64,000 bases of DNA from Epiperipatus broadwayi (taxonomy: Eukaryota; Onychophora; Udeonychophora; Euonychophora; Peripatidae). The translations under genes were made by a program, and so were the position numbers. The stretch covers positions 1 through 64,000 of the forward strand of contig JAQFVV010006273.1 in assembly GCA_028023455.1 (NCBI GenBank), given 5' to 3'. Below, in pieces: positions 12,063 to 22,905 of this stretch (positions within the stretch are counted from its first letter, which is position 1; every line of letters begins with the position of its first letter). The notes under the pieces are model-generated. The model was not told the origin of the DNA and searched no databases. It saw nothing but the letters and a program-made list of their open reading frames with translations.

Positions 12063-15000
12063 ATAACAAATGTTTAATCTCTGCTATCAATGTCTGAGGA
12101 ATTAATTCCCTTGGTCATATTAACGCCATCAGGCATTTCTTTAAGCAAAACTTACCACATATGTTGTTCATAGGGGAAACGAAATTTCACCTAAACTCAA
12201 ACTACTTCATTAAAGCAGAACTTAGTAAAATAGGATTCACCCATTTATCTACAGGTCATGCTGCTAGGGGAGGAGTTGGGGTAATAATAAATAATCTTCT
12301 GGCTCCAACCTACTTCAGAATTATTTATCTAGATCAGAACCTAATCGCCATGGAGTTTACCTTCTTGAATACTTTCAAAGTGATTTACATATATAGCACC
12401 AGTGTTCATGCAACACTGCTGAAAATAGTCCTTACAACCTAATTAGTAATAATAATAATGCACCTACCATTCTCCTCGGTGACTTTAACATCTCTTATGA
12501 GTCCTTCACAAAGAAATATTTACCCCTACTCAACAAAGTATTCCTCAATGAGAGGGGATTCTTTCCACCTGATGCATTTTCTTTCTATACAAAAAACAGT
12601 CACACGCTCATTGATCTAATGTTCTATTCGACCTAATTGCACTAATTGCACTATGGGATAGAAGCGAGACTGCAACTGACAGCTTTTTCGGAACATTTTG
12701 CAATTATGGCATCCCTAGAGCTGAACAACTTTCAACAAATCAAAGTCAACCGAAGTCTCAGAATGTACACTAGAACCAATGCCACTGAGGCATTTTTCTC
12801 GGAGGCCTACATTCTTTTTCACAAGGTGAACTCATATACCTTCACCCGGTCGAGGCCTGGACTACATTTATAGGCATTATTCAATCGCTTATATCCCTAT
12901 ACACCTTCAAGCTTAAGGAGACAACCACACTGATGCATGAATTGGACAGTCTGAATGGAAAAATTAAAAACTTCGATGGTCGGGATAATAACATTGAATA
13001 CTTACTTGAACTAAAAGCTTTATACAGATCGAAACAGTCAGCAGTAGCAGAGATAATGGCTACAAAAAATGCAAAGAATTTCCTGCCAGCTCAGCATTGC
13101 TGGACCCAGGGCTATCTCAGTTGGGCTCTGGGAGCCAGAAAGAAACAGGAGGTTCCTACTTCATTGCTCATCAGTGGTAGAGAGCCTACTTCATTGCTCA
13201 TCAGTGGTAGAGAGCCACTATCAAAACCTACTTTTAGGTCACTGGACAAACACTGCCATGGAGTGGATGGACACATCTGGAGAGGCAGATCATGGTATTA
13301 CACTCCAGGTCATCAGCAGTAGGTTGCAGGGTTTCCCTGATAACATTCACCCTGGGATTCATGCTATCCCGAAGTTTGTGTTCACTCACTTAAATTTTTT
13401 TACTGCGAGGATTATATTAAACATGTTAAACTACCTCACCATTGAAAGGAGAGTAATCCCTAACCTTTATCCAATCACCATGGTCCCATTTATAAAAAAG
13501 AACCGGGATCCTATCTCTCTTAGCAGCATCAGGCCGATATCAATGACACCAATTTTGTTCAAAGTCACGGAGGGTATAGTTAAAAAAAAATTCAGGATGT
13601 CATTTTACAGGATATATCAGCCTCTCAATTTGCAAGGAAGGGATCATCAGCACTGACAGCAATTGGTGAAGGGAAAATTCTGCTTGATCACATCAGATCT
13701 AACAGGAAATCCCAGCCTGTGGGCAGTTCAGCTAGATGTGTCCAATGCTTTTGATACAGTAGATGTCAACATTCTTCTTGAATTGTTATCTCAGTTGGAC
13801 ATATCAAAGCAGATAATTCAGATATTGGACAATCTCCTGAATAATAGGCACATTCATATTCCCATAAATGGACATTACTTTGATGGATTTGCCCCTTCAA
13901 GATCCATACCACAAGGATCACCATAGAGTGGTCTCTTGTTCAATAAGTACATTGACCCTCTAATTAAAGAGCTAGATCAGCTTCCAGGGATATATGTGCC
14001 CCGGCTTAAGAAAGACATCAAGGTTTTTGCATACATGGATGACATACTTGTGATTCTTCCATCCTGTAAACATCTGAAGCCCACTCCATAATTACCAATT
14101 ATACTAAAAATTATAAGTTATCCATCAATCCTCACAAGTCATCATCCTGGTGCATCAACACTGGTAAGAAAATACTATCCAATTTTTAGTGGAACCTCAG
14201 TGTTTTCTGGGGTTCCCTATCTTCAAGTCACAGACTGCTATGTCTGTCTGCCTACAAAAATCCATCAACAGCAATTCTACTAAGGTGGTTCAATCACTGT
14301 CAAGGACTTACCTATCCCTACAAGGGAAGATTGCTCTGATTAATATGAAGATCATGGTGAGCATAAAATACTACCTGACAATAATGACAGTTACAAAATC
14401 ATTCAGCTTGCAAATTTAGAGGATCTGTGGACAGCTCTTATGGAGAGAATGGACCACTGCAATTAGCATCTGCAAACTTCAGTTTCACAGGAGACAGAAT
14501 GGTATGGGTCTGCATTCAATACAGACAATCAATTTCCAAAAAGGGCATTCACTTTTAGTAAACCTGGGGAAAAAATACTCTCTATCATCGAGACTGTAAT
14601 ACCTACTGACAGACCTCCCCCCATTAAAGACACATGGCCTGACACTATTATTAAACAACAATTTTTATACAATGGGCACTCAACAGCAGAGTTTAATAAT
14701 AAAATCAGCATCTGGAAGGCATATCGCCTGCTGAATTCTGAATATACAGCTATTTATACTCACCTAACATGCAGTAATCATAAAATCACCACAATATTTA
14801 AATATCTGCTACTGGAGCCCAAACTTTTGGATTATCTGATCAAGATGAATATGGGCTCCATGCCAACTAATTCATTCTTATGCTACAAGCAGTTTCTAAA
14901 TAAAATAGACCCAATTTGTCATGCCTGCTCTAGAGGAGAGAAGACCTTTAATCATCTGTTAAATATATGCCCAGGCTATAATGGTATTAGAAGTTTCATC

Positions 15001-15273
15001 TCTCAACACTGCATTATAGCAGTGGATAAAATCCTGGACATCAGGGATTGTCTCTCCTCTGGAGACTTTACAGTTATCAGGTTATCTGTCTTCCTGACAT
15101 ACACTTTTTGGTACACAAGATGCAGGTCCAAGTTCACACAACCAACACCAGACCCCAATGCTATATTTTGCGATAAGCTCAAGGCTCTTCAAAACAAGGA
15201 TAAGATATTATCCTCCAGATTTTTATTTATTAATACATGTAGCCTACTAGTATGGCCCACAGTCTCTACATGA
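12063..15273 (+). pseudogene. ORF2 (endonuclease + reverse transcriptase) of the Tx1-like LINE
   Basis: Segments in order: AP-endonuclease-like N-terminus (12063-12640) with MLFIGETKF, ARGGVGVIIN, LLGDFN and a late HTLIDLMF block; linker (12646-13660); reverse transcriptase with VQLDVSNAFDTVD (motif A), SIPQGSP (motif B, immediately followed by a stop at ~13924) and FAYMDDILV (motif C, 14032-14043 for YMDD); thumb-like YLSLQGKIALIN (14300-14360); a TDRPPP block (~14610); and a C-terminal CHAC...HLLNIC cysteine/histidine motif in the stretch 14827-15273. The gene ends at 15273. The same blocks in the same order occur in the LINE at 33.65-36.3 kb. The LSLxGK block and C-terminal CX2C-H-C motif fit the L1 superfamily, Tx1 group. 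Many frameshifts and stops make it a pseudogene. A 30-bp tandem duplication (13155-13214) sits in the linker. Confidence 0.8.
13155..13214 (+). repeat. 30-bp tandem duplication in ORF2
   Basis: Two identical 30-bp copies beginning CCTACTTCATTGCTCATCAG and encoding a repeated SLLISGREPT-type decapeptide. Confidence 0.95.
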
Positions 15274-16686
15274 ATATTGGACCTGATATATCCACATTGT
15301 AGTGTATCGTAAATGAAGTAGTCTTTGATGCAATATGCCAGATTCTACTAGAGAGGCATTTCACACTACATGTATTCCAGCTGATAAGTTAGCATTATTG
15401 GTCCAACCTTAAAAGGGGTGGTCTATACCAACAAAATGGAATGTATGTAATCACTTATCAACCTGCTAGTAGAGTTAAACATAGGTATCTTAACTCAGCT
15501 TTATATATTCATGAATTGAATACAGGTCATAAAATTATTGTTTGACAATGCTTCGGTTATTTTTTATGAAAAGAATGAGTTAAAAAGAAGAATAAAGGAG
15601 ACTTTGATGATAAAACTCCTTGATTCTGAGGCTATCAATCTTATGAAGACTTCTTTTGATATTAAGGGAAGGTGGAGTTTGAAATGAATTATGGGAAGGT
15701 TTGTTTGTTTGTATATATATATGTTTTCCTTTAGGTTGATTTTCACTTGAGAAGGTCTATTTGTAGTAGATGAAACCATGGTTGTGTAAGGATTTTGGTA
15801 AAATTTTGAATTTAATCTAGTACTGTATTGTTTTATGGTTTTGCATATATATATATATATATATAGTACTGTTATGTCTGCACCTTATTAAATCTTATGG
15901 CCTGGACCCTTATCAGAGAGCTTTACTGTTCCCGAGCTTTACTGTTCCCTGACTAATTTCCAATTGTTTACCCAATAATGACTCAACACTACTTCAGTTA
16001 AATTCAGTGCATTTAATAATTTAACTCACAATAATTTAATACATGAACTGACAATAATTATTACAGTAACTTTACATTTTATATACATATATACACTTAA
16101 GCCCATAGGTGTACAAAATAATAATAAAGATGGTTCCAACCTGTTTAGTCACTAGCTTGCTTTCACATATTTGGAGCCAAGCTCTCCATCACCCAAATTA
16201 TAGTCTATCAACCCATTGATCTCTTCATTAACTATTTTCCTTTTTCTCCAATTTGCATGTCTTCTTTTATTGTTTTATTTTCCTTTTTCTCCAATTTGCA
16301 TGTCTTCTTTTATTGTTTTCTTCCTACAGCTGATTGGCTGGTATTTTCCCTTAGGTAGTTATTTCTCTATCTGCATACATGTTGGATTCCAGAATGTTTT
16401 ACCTTTCATTATTTCAGTTAACAAGTTATTATGAGACTCAAATTGTTGTTATCAATGACAGAAATATGATTATCATTCCTTTAATTAATAAAAAGTACAT
16501 TTTTATCTCTTTATCATTAATTTTACTTTGTTACTGTAATTAGAATATAATCATTTTTCTAATCTTATAACTTCTAATTATTTTAATTCTGTATTTAAAT
16601 AAAATTCTTTAATTCTACACTTATTTATTTTTTTATTTATTATTACCTTTATATGCATGTGTGTAAGCCCACACACATACATATCA
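15274..16686. other. Region downstream of the LINE, no gene
   Basis: Non-coding. It holds a short (TA)n at 15846-15865, a small duplication of GAGCTTTACTGTTCCC at ~15915-15950, and an 86-bp tandem duplication (43-bp unit starting ATTTTCCTTTTTCTCCAATT) at 16234-16319. An LTR-like start (TGTTATGTCTGCACC, 15870) has no partner copy. Confidence 0.55.
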
Positions 16687-17075
16687 GACTGCAATTTAAC
16701 CAAGGAATGTGAGATTTATAATGTAAAGGACTTTAAACAAAACTCATTAATCAGACAAATATAACCTGTTCTGAAAGCAAACTAACATGAAATTGGAAAG
16801 TCATAAATGATTATTTATTAGTCTTATTTTATTAGTCTAATTTCAGAAGCTGAAAGTTATGATTGTCTATTTATTAGTTTGCTTTCAAACAGGTTATATT
16901 TGCCTGATTAATGAGGTTTGTTTAAAGTTTTTTTCACTATTAATCTCACACTTCTTAATCAATTTGCAATCTTTAGTATCTATACAAATGTATCGACCAA
17001 AAATAAAGATGGAACCATCTTTATTGTTTAAGGAGGTTGCCTTGACTATAGGTTCAGATTGTTGATATCATAAGG
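16687..17075. mobile_element. Fold-back element, inverted partner of the 7.64-kb repeat
   Basis: Arms at about 16687-16800 and 16860-16975 are inverted copies sharing TGTGAGATT, ACTTTAAACAAA, CTCATTAATCAG and AAATATAACCTGTT. The right part (16830-17070), read on the minus strand, matches 7640-7880. It is non-coding; a 68-codon ORF at 16859-17065 is inside the arm and not credible. Confidence 0.6.
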
Positions 17076-17954
17076 ATTGTCTGTTATGACCACATTTATA
17101 AACCTTTTAAACTCTCTCAATTTAAAACAGAATTTTATTATTAATTAAAATATTTAAAAAAGATCTAAATAAATTATTAATATTGAATTATGATTTTGAA
17201 AATAAATTTAAAATCAAACATGTTTCTGATAATTGTAAAAATGTCTATTATCTATTTTGAAATCTTTTAATTAGTTAAACTGATAAAATTTCCAAAATGT
17301 ACCTTTTAATTAAAAGTGCTTTTGGAAGGATTAGAATGGGTTTTAATCAAGACAGATTGAAAACAGTTACTGTATGAGATAATAAAAAACACAGTTTTTA
17401 AATTAGTGTTATTGTCACCTCAGATGATTTTATAAAAGGACTGATAAAAAATATCACTTCAGTTTTGACTTGCAGTTTTTATAAGAGCTTGCCAAAACAA
17501 TCTGGTTAATATTTTTGACAACAGTGGTCTTATTGGCCAACTGCAAAGTTTGGATAGTAATTTTTTTGAAAACAGTTCTTTTTTTAATATTTTTTGAAAC
17601 AGTTGGCTAGAAGAATTAGTGTTTGGAGAGTTATAAAGATAAAAATAGTTCCCATGAAGATGTAACTGAAATCAAGATCCAATAGTGAGCAGTTTACTAG
17701 TTCTACATACTGGAGTTCACTTGAAGACTGGGTCAATTGAAAATGGATCAACTAACCCATACAATGTGTTTTAGGAGACAGTTTGCTGGTCTGAAGCTTA
17801 TCAAGGCCTATACAGAAGGGAAATACCAACCATACCTGAATTATTCTTTTCTTGATCTGATTGTAAAGCAATCTCACCCAGACTACCAAGAGAAAGCTTG
17901 AAGAATTGATATACATATACTGCTGATGTATCTATATGCAGAGAAGCACAGATA

Positions 17955-18015
<61 letters not shown>

Positions 18016-19384
18016 CAAATCAATTATTTATATATATAGCAGGTGAATTAGTTTAAAATCCTTAAAATGGCTTTTAAAATTCTAACTTAATATCTTAAAA
18101 TAAAACAAATCAATTATTTTCTTAAGTTAAACATTTAAAAGAAGAGCAGTTCACAGATGATTATATATATATATTGTAAAGAAGTTATTTTAATATTCCT
18201 TAAAAAATACTTTTTTTAACTATATTTTTAAATTTAAAGATGTTATGATTAATGGCAACCTGTGTAGTGATATAACTTAAAACAAGTAACTAGTTTTTGT
18301 TTGAATTAAAAAAAATTTGCAAGAGTATTATTTTTAAAATATATATTTTTAAATTATTCAATCAACAATTATCTGTCAAGATTGACTTTTTTTAAAGAAA
18401 AAGAAAAAAAGGGCTTATAGACAGATATTTTTTAAAAAAAAGAAAAAAAAACTATAAACTATTATGATAGAACTTGATTTATATCATCTATATTTTTGTG
18501 TACACATGTATATGTGAGAATTTTATATGCTTTCAAATAGGTAAACATTAGTGTGTGCCTGTAATTCAATACACACACATGTATGTTAAATATGTTATTA
18601 CATAATATAAAAGTGACAACTAAAAGATTTATTTTATGGCAAGTCAAATATGTTCAGAAATTACACGTACACACATGTATGTGTATTACCAATACCAATA
18701 TGTGTCAAATAGACACTTATATGTAAAATTTTAATCATTTTTTGACAATTCAAATGTATTTATGGTAAACTAATATATTGCATGTCTGTGCAAATTATAT
18801 ATGTATGAACTCATTAAGAAGTATATTTAAATCATAATGTAATAACTTGAATATTATAAATCACATATATGTAAATCACAATGTGATAATTTGTTATTAT
18901 TGTATATTAATCAAAACCAGAAGGCTTAATTGATATGCATAGCCTTATCTCAGACCATAATATCATTTTTTTATATTGTTAGTAATAAACTTGAATTCAA
19001 TTCTTAAAAAATTGTATTGCATACCCACTTAGCCACCATGATAGTTATAGAGCTTGTGTTCTTCTAAGTTAGATTCATGTATAATGGCTGATATATAAAT
19101 GGGGATGTACATTAGTGCTTTGTGGCATCCAGTGATGATCAATCATTATCCTGATTGGCACACAATATTATATTCTTTAAAGTCCTTGCACTACACTTTA
19201 TTTAGTTTAGTCTTATTAGAAACTGAGTTTACAGTTAACCAATACATTAATAGTACTAAATGGCCAGAGCATTGATGATGATCAGCATGTTTTAGTATTC
19301 CTGCATTATTGTTTTGATGATTATGTATTCTAATGGATGAACATTTAAGTTGGTGCATCCAAATTAAAGTTTAAATAATTGCCC
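17076..19384. other. No gene recognised
   Basis: AT-rich DNA with a (TA)n tract at 17958-18014 and several short A/T runs. I see no conserved coding or RNA structure. Confidence 0.6.
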
Positions 19385-19500
19385 CAAGCTGGCAATGGCT
19401 CAGTAGTTAGCCTGTTGTACAGAAGACCTGCTTCTAATCAAATCACTAGATTGACTATTGATTTGTATTGTTCAAACCCAGTTACAAGATGGTATAGTGA
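19385..19500 (+). repeat. tRNA-derived SINE head (probable)
   Basis: A Pol III A-box-like TGGCTCAGTAGTTAG (19396-19410) is followed 73 nt later by a B-box-like TGTTCAAACCC (19469-19479). No acceptor stem pairs, so it is not a tRNA gene. The 3' body and tail are not delimited. Confidence 0.4.
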
Positions 19501-20136
19501 TTTTATTCTGATGTACATTGATTTTGGTCATTCATGATGATGAATAGGTTATTCTTTTATTACTTTTACTTATTAATAATGCTGGTTGATGTATAGTTAA
19601 TTGTAGTTGCTCTAATGAGTTAGCTGATAGCTGAATGATCTTTCAATCTCTCACAAAGATTTCATTCTCCTTGAATATATAATATCTCTCATGCTCTTTA
19701 TAATATATAACATTTATATATATATTTTGCTGTTAAACATTACTTAACATTTTTTAATAAAATCTTACTTAAATATTATTTTTTTTTTAAATTTAAATTT
19801 TTTTTTATTTGGGAGTGATCATAATTTGCCATCATCCCAGGTATAACCTCCTGATCACTTCCTCATACTCTCTTGAATATATAACATTTGTTGAATATAT
19901 AAAATTATTCATCTCTGAAATATATAACATTGCTTATATATATTTTGGGATATTAACATTACTTAATATCTTCTCATTCTAATATCTTACTTAAATATTA
20001 TATTAATATCTTACTTCATTTTTAATAATTAATTTTTAATTTACTTAGGAGTGATGATGATTTGCTGTCACTCCAGGTACAACCATCTTCCTACTCCATC
20101 TACTCTATCTTCCTACTCCATCTACTCTATCTTCTT

Positions 20137-20139
<3 letters not shown>
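19501..20139. other. AT-rich spacer with two diverged ~170-bp direct repeats
   Basis: The block at 19690-19855 (ending TTTGCCATCATCCCAGGTAT) recurs diverged at 19915-20085 (ending TTTGCTGTCACTCCAGGTAC). Both contain AACATTACTTAA and TCTTACTTAAATATTA. No coding. Confidence 0.5.

Positions 20140-20208
<69 letters not shown>
20140..20208. repeat. (TA)n microsatellite
   Basis: About 70 bp of pure TA dinucleotides. Confidence 0.95.
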
Positions 20209-20211
<3 letters not shown>

Positions 20212-20894
20212 ATTTCTAGTAAGCTTGAGTGACCTGTGATGTATTTAAATTTCCATATTCAGATTAGTTTTTGTTTTATGGTTTTTCCAATGACAAATTG
20301 AGATGAAAAATTACAAATGCAATTATATATCTGGAAAATGCTATAACTTTTTGATTACTGTTAAGCTAAAACCCTAAAGTTTTATTACATCTGATTTTAA
20401 GTCAGTAGCTATATATTTTAGTAATCTTGATTCTTTTCCAGTTTTTGGATCCTATTTTGTTTCACCAAATCTACATGTATTGAGAAAGCATCATTTGAAT
20501 TTTTCATGTATTTTTTATGAAGATTTTTATGTGTGAAAAATGTTAGCATAGTTTTCAACTTCTCTAATGAGCATTATTAGTTACTGATATTATAAAATCA
20601 ATATTTTGTTTGGATATTACTCATATATATAATATGAATACCTTAGTACCTATTTGTATTATTATAAATAATGAAAAATAGAGTAAATATCACTTGCCAT
20701 GTTATTATATATTAATTATTTTATTCAATTTGAAATTTAAAAGAATTCAAATTAGAAGAGGATAGGGTAGTTAATTTTAAATATTTTGTTTTTGATAAGC
20801 ATGTTTTACAAAATTATTTTTCATTGTTGAGAACTTCATTGCTTTATTAATTTTATGAGGACAGTTTGAACTTTTTCTATCTTGATGTAAATAA

Positions 20895-21530
20895 GCATTT
20901 ATTTTTATATAGTGCTGTGTTTACAATTGTATTACATTCAAATATCAACCTTTCAAGCTAATTGTGCATGCGCTTTGCAAATGTTAATAATAAATGCTTT
21001 CCCTTAATACAAGATATAGTATTTATGCAGGAATAAAATGAATCCACTTATTCCTACAACTCAAATGCTTATATATGAGCAAATCTGAAGTACTGGCAAG
21101 GAAAGAGTGAGGAAAGACCACTCATTTATTATTGACACTCGCAAAGCGCATGCACAATTAGCTTGAAAGGCTGATATTTGAATGTAATACAATTGTAAAC
21201 ACAGCGCTATATAAAAATAAATGCTTATTTACATATGATTAAGTTTCAGTTAGAGTGACATTTAGTAAATTCTAGACAATTTCACCGACGTCATTCATTC
21301 AGACATCGTAAATAGTAATTTAAAGTGAGTGGTCTTTCCTCATGTTTTCCTTGCCAGTACTTCAGATTTGCTCATATATAAGCATTTGAGTTGTAGAAAT
21401 AAGTAGATTCATTTTATTCCTGCATAAATACTATATCTTGTATTGGAAGGGAAAGTATTCATTTATTATTAACACTCACAAAGCGCGTGCACAATTACCT
21501 TGAAATGCTGATATTTGAATGTAATATCTT
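20895..21530. repeat. Nested inverted-repeat cluster (three copies of a ~100-bp block)
   Basis: A block containing GCGCATGCACAATTAGCTTG and ATATTTGAATGTAATAC occurs at 20895-20996 (minus sense), 21124-21228 (plus) and 21440-21530 (plus, more diverged). The first two are about 95% identical in inverted orientation by eye. A second block, 20998-21120, is inverted at 21330-21440 (TACTTCAGATTTGCTCATAT). Together they form a nested fold-back of about 600 bp. No ORF. Confidence 0.75.
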
Positions 21531-22109
21531 GATGTACTAACTGATAATGGGTGATGTATTACAATAAGATTTTAGTGTAATTAAAATTTAAATTATAACC
21601 ATTTTATCAGAACATGTAGATAAATTGTTAATTAAAGTTTTAGTATGTAAATTTGTATTTATTTTCTAGCATTAATGCAATGGTTGCTTACATAAAAAGT
21701 CTGCAAATCTCACAAGGAATTTTATAATTATCAAGAATTTCAAAAAGGATTTGAATTTTTAAATATTGTATAAAAATTTGCATACTAAAATAAATTATGT
21801 TACTCCCAAAATTAAAAAAAAAATTTTTCTTGCAACTTATAAAACTCATTCTGGAATTTGAAAAGCAATTTTTGCATCAGTACCAGAAGAAACCAATGAA
21901 TTGAAGCAGTAAATTAATGTTTGTTAGCAGCATGTATTATACATATTATAAGCTCTTTTTAACTGAATTGGATAAATAATTGATATTAGCTAAATGAAAT
22001 ACTAAGACAGTTTTTTATTACCAGAATTTTTAAATATGAATTAGAAAACTCTTCAGTAATGTCAGTGCAAGTCTTAATAATCAATGAATGCATGAAGATT
22101 TGTGCATAA

Positions 22110-22905
22110 AATTCCTATCTAGTGCTACTCACCCAATATTCCCAAACTAGTTTCTAGATTGTGATTTTCATCAGTGAGGAGACTTAGATCTGAAAGCACT
22201 GCACATAGATCTTAGAATCTAATAAAACTCCCAGAAATTATCTTTTACCTATTTAGTTAACTGTAAAGCTATGATCCCAAAGTGAAACCCAATAATGTTT
22301 TCAATCCAAGCTCATTTGTTTGTATATTTATGTAGTTCTGAGTCAAGTTCAGTATCATATGTTTTGTTGTTTTGGTTTTTTAAAAACCATAGTTACCATC
22401 ATCCTATGGGTAGGGTTGATATAAAACCATAAAATATCACATGATAACCATTTCCTATGTTTATACAAGCTGTTAATACAATAGTTTTCCATACAGTAGT
22501 GGCATCTAGCATAAGGCTTAGTAATTGATGGATGGAAGAAGGTTTGTGCATAAAATCCCTATCATCTAGTGCTTATTTATCCGATATTTTCAGCTTGTGG
22601 TTTTCATTAATGAGGGGTCTTGAATGTGGGAGTACAAAGAAGGGTAAAGGTGATCTCTGCAGGGTTGTGGTAGATCCTAAGATCTAGATGCAGTGCTCTC
22701 AGATTCAAGGCTCCTTATTAATGAAAATCAAGTTAGATTGGATGGATAGGCATTAGATAGAAAGGGATTTTATGTTTAAACCTTCTTATATCCCTTAATT
22801 ACTACGGCTTGCATTGATTGGCACTACTGTATGGAGAATTGCTATTGGATTAACAGCTTGTGTAAGCAGAAGAAATTGTGATCACATGATCATCTCTAGA
22901 CTTAC
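22110..22905. repeat. Decayed ~445-bp HHR-bearing repeat array
   Basis: Minus-strand copies place ribozyme-like blocks near 22178-22137 and 22625-22565, about 440 bp apart. A plus-strand partial copy lies at 22640-22800, so 22430-22545 and 22785-22905 are inverted copies of one another. It shares with the 30-kb array the blocks GAGCTTGGATTGAAAACATT, CCTAAGATCTAGA, TTTTATGCACAA and TCATGTGAT. The first HHR block keeps CTGATGA and GAAAC but has lost stem II pairing; the others have deletions. Confidence 0.6.
22137..22178 (-). ncRNA. Degenerate hammerhead-like motif
   Basis: Minus strand: CTGATGA (22174-22168), 13 nt that do not form a good stem II, GAAAC (22154-22150), then ACTAGTT as a 2-bp stem III with U at the cleavage position, and TGGG pairing with CTCA in front of the core. 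Confidence 0.4.

Larger units (their letters stand above)
8000..15300 (+). mobile_element. Tx1/L1-group LINE, near full length but inactive
   Basis: The element comprises the ORF1 and ORF2 relics described separately, on one strand, separated by ~70 bp. Boundaries are approximate: I see no (TAA)n tail, unlike its relative at 33.65-36.57 kb, and no convincing target-site duplication. It lies between two inverted copies of a dispersed repeat (7640-7880 and 16830-17070), which may reflect insertion into a pre-existing inverted structure. Confidence 0.7.

Noticed and set aside
15868-16440. Solo LTR starting TGTTATGTCTGCACC
   Set aside because: No second copy, no matching CA end with a target duplication and no primer-binding site.
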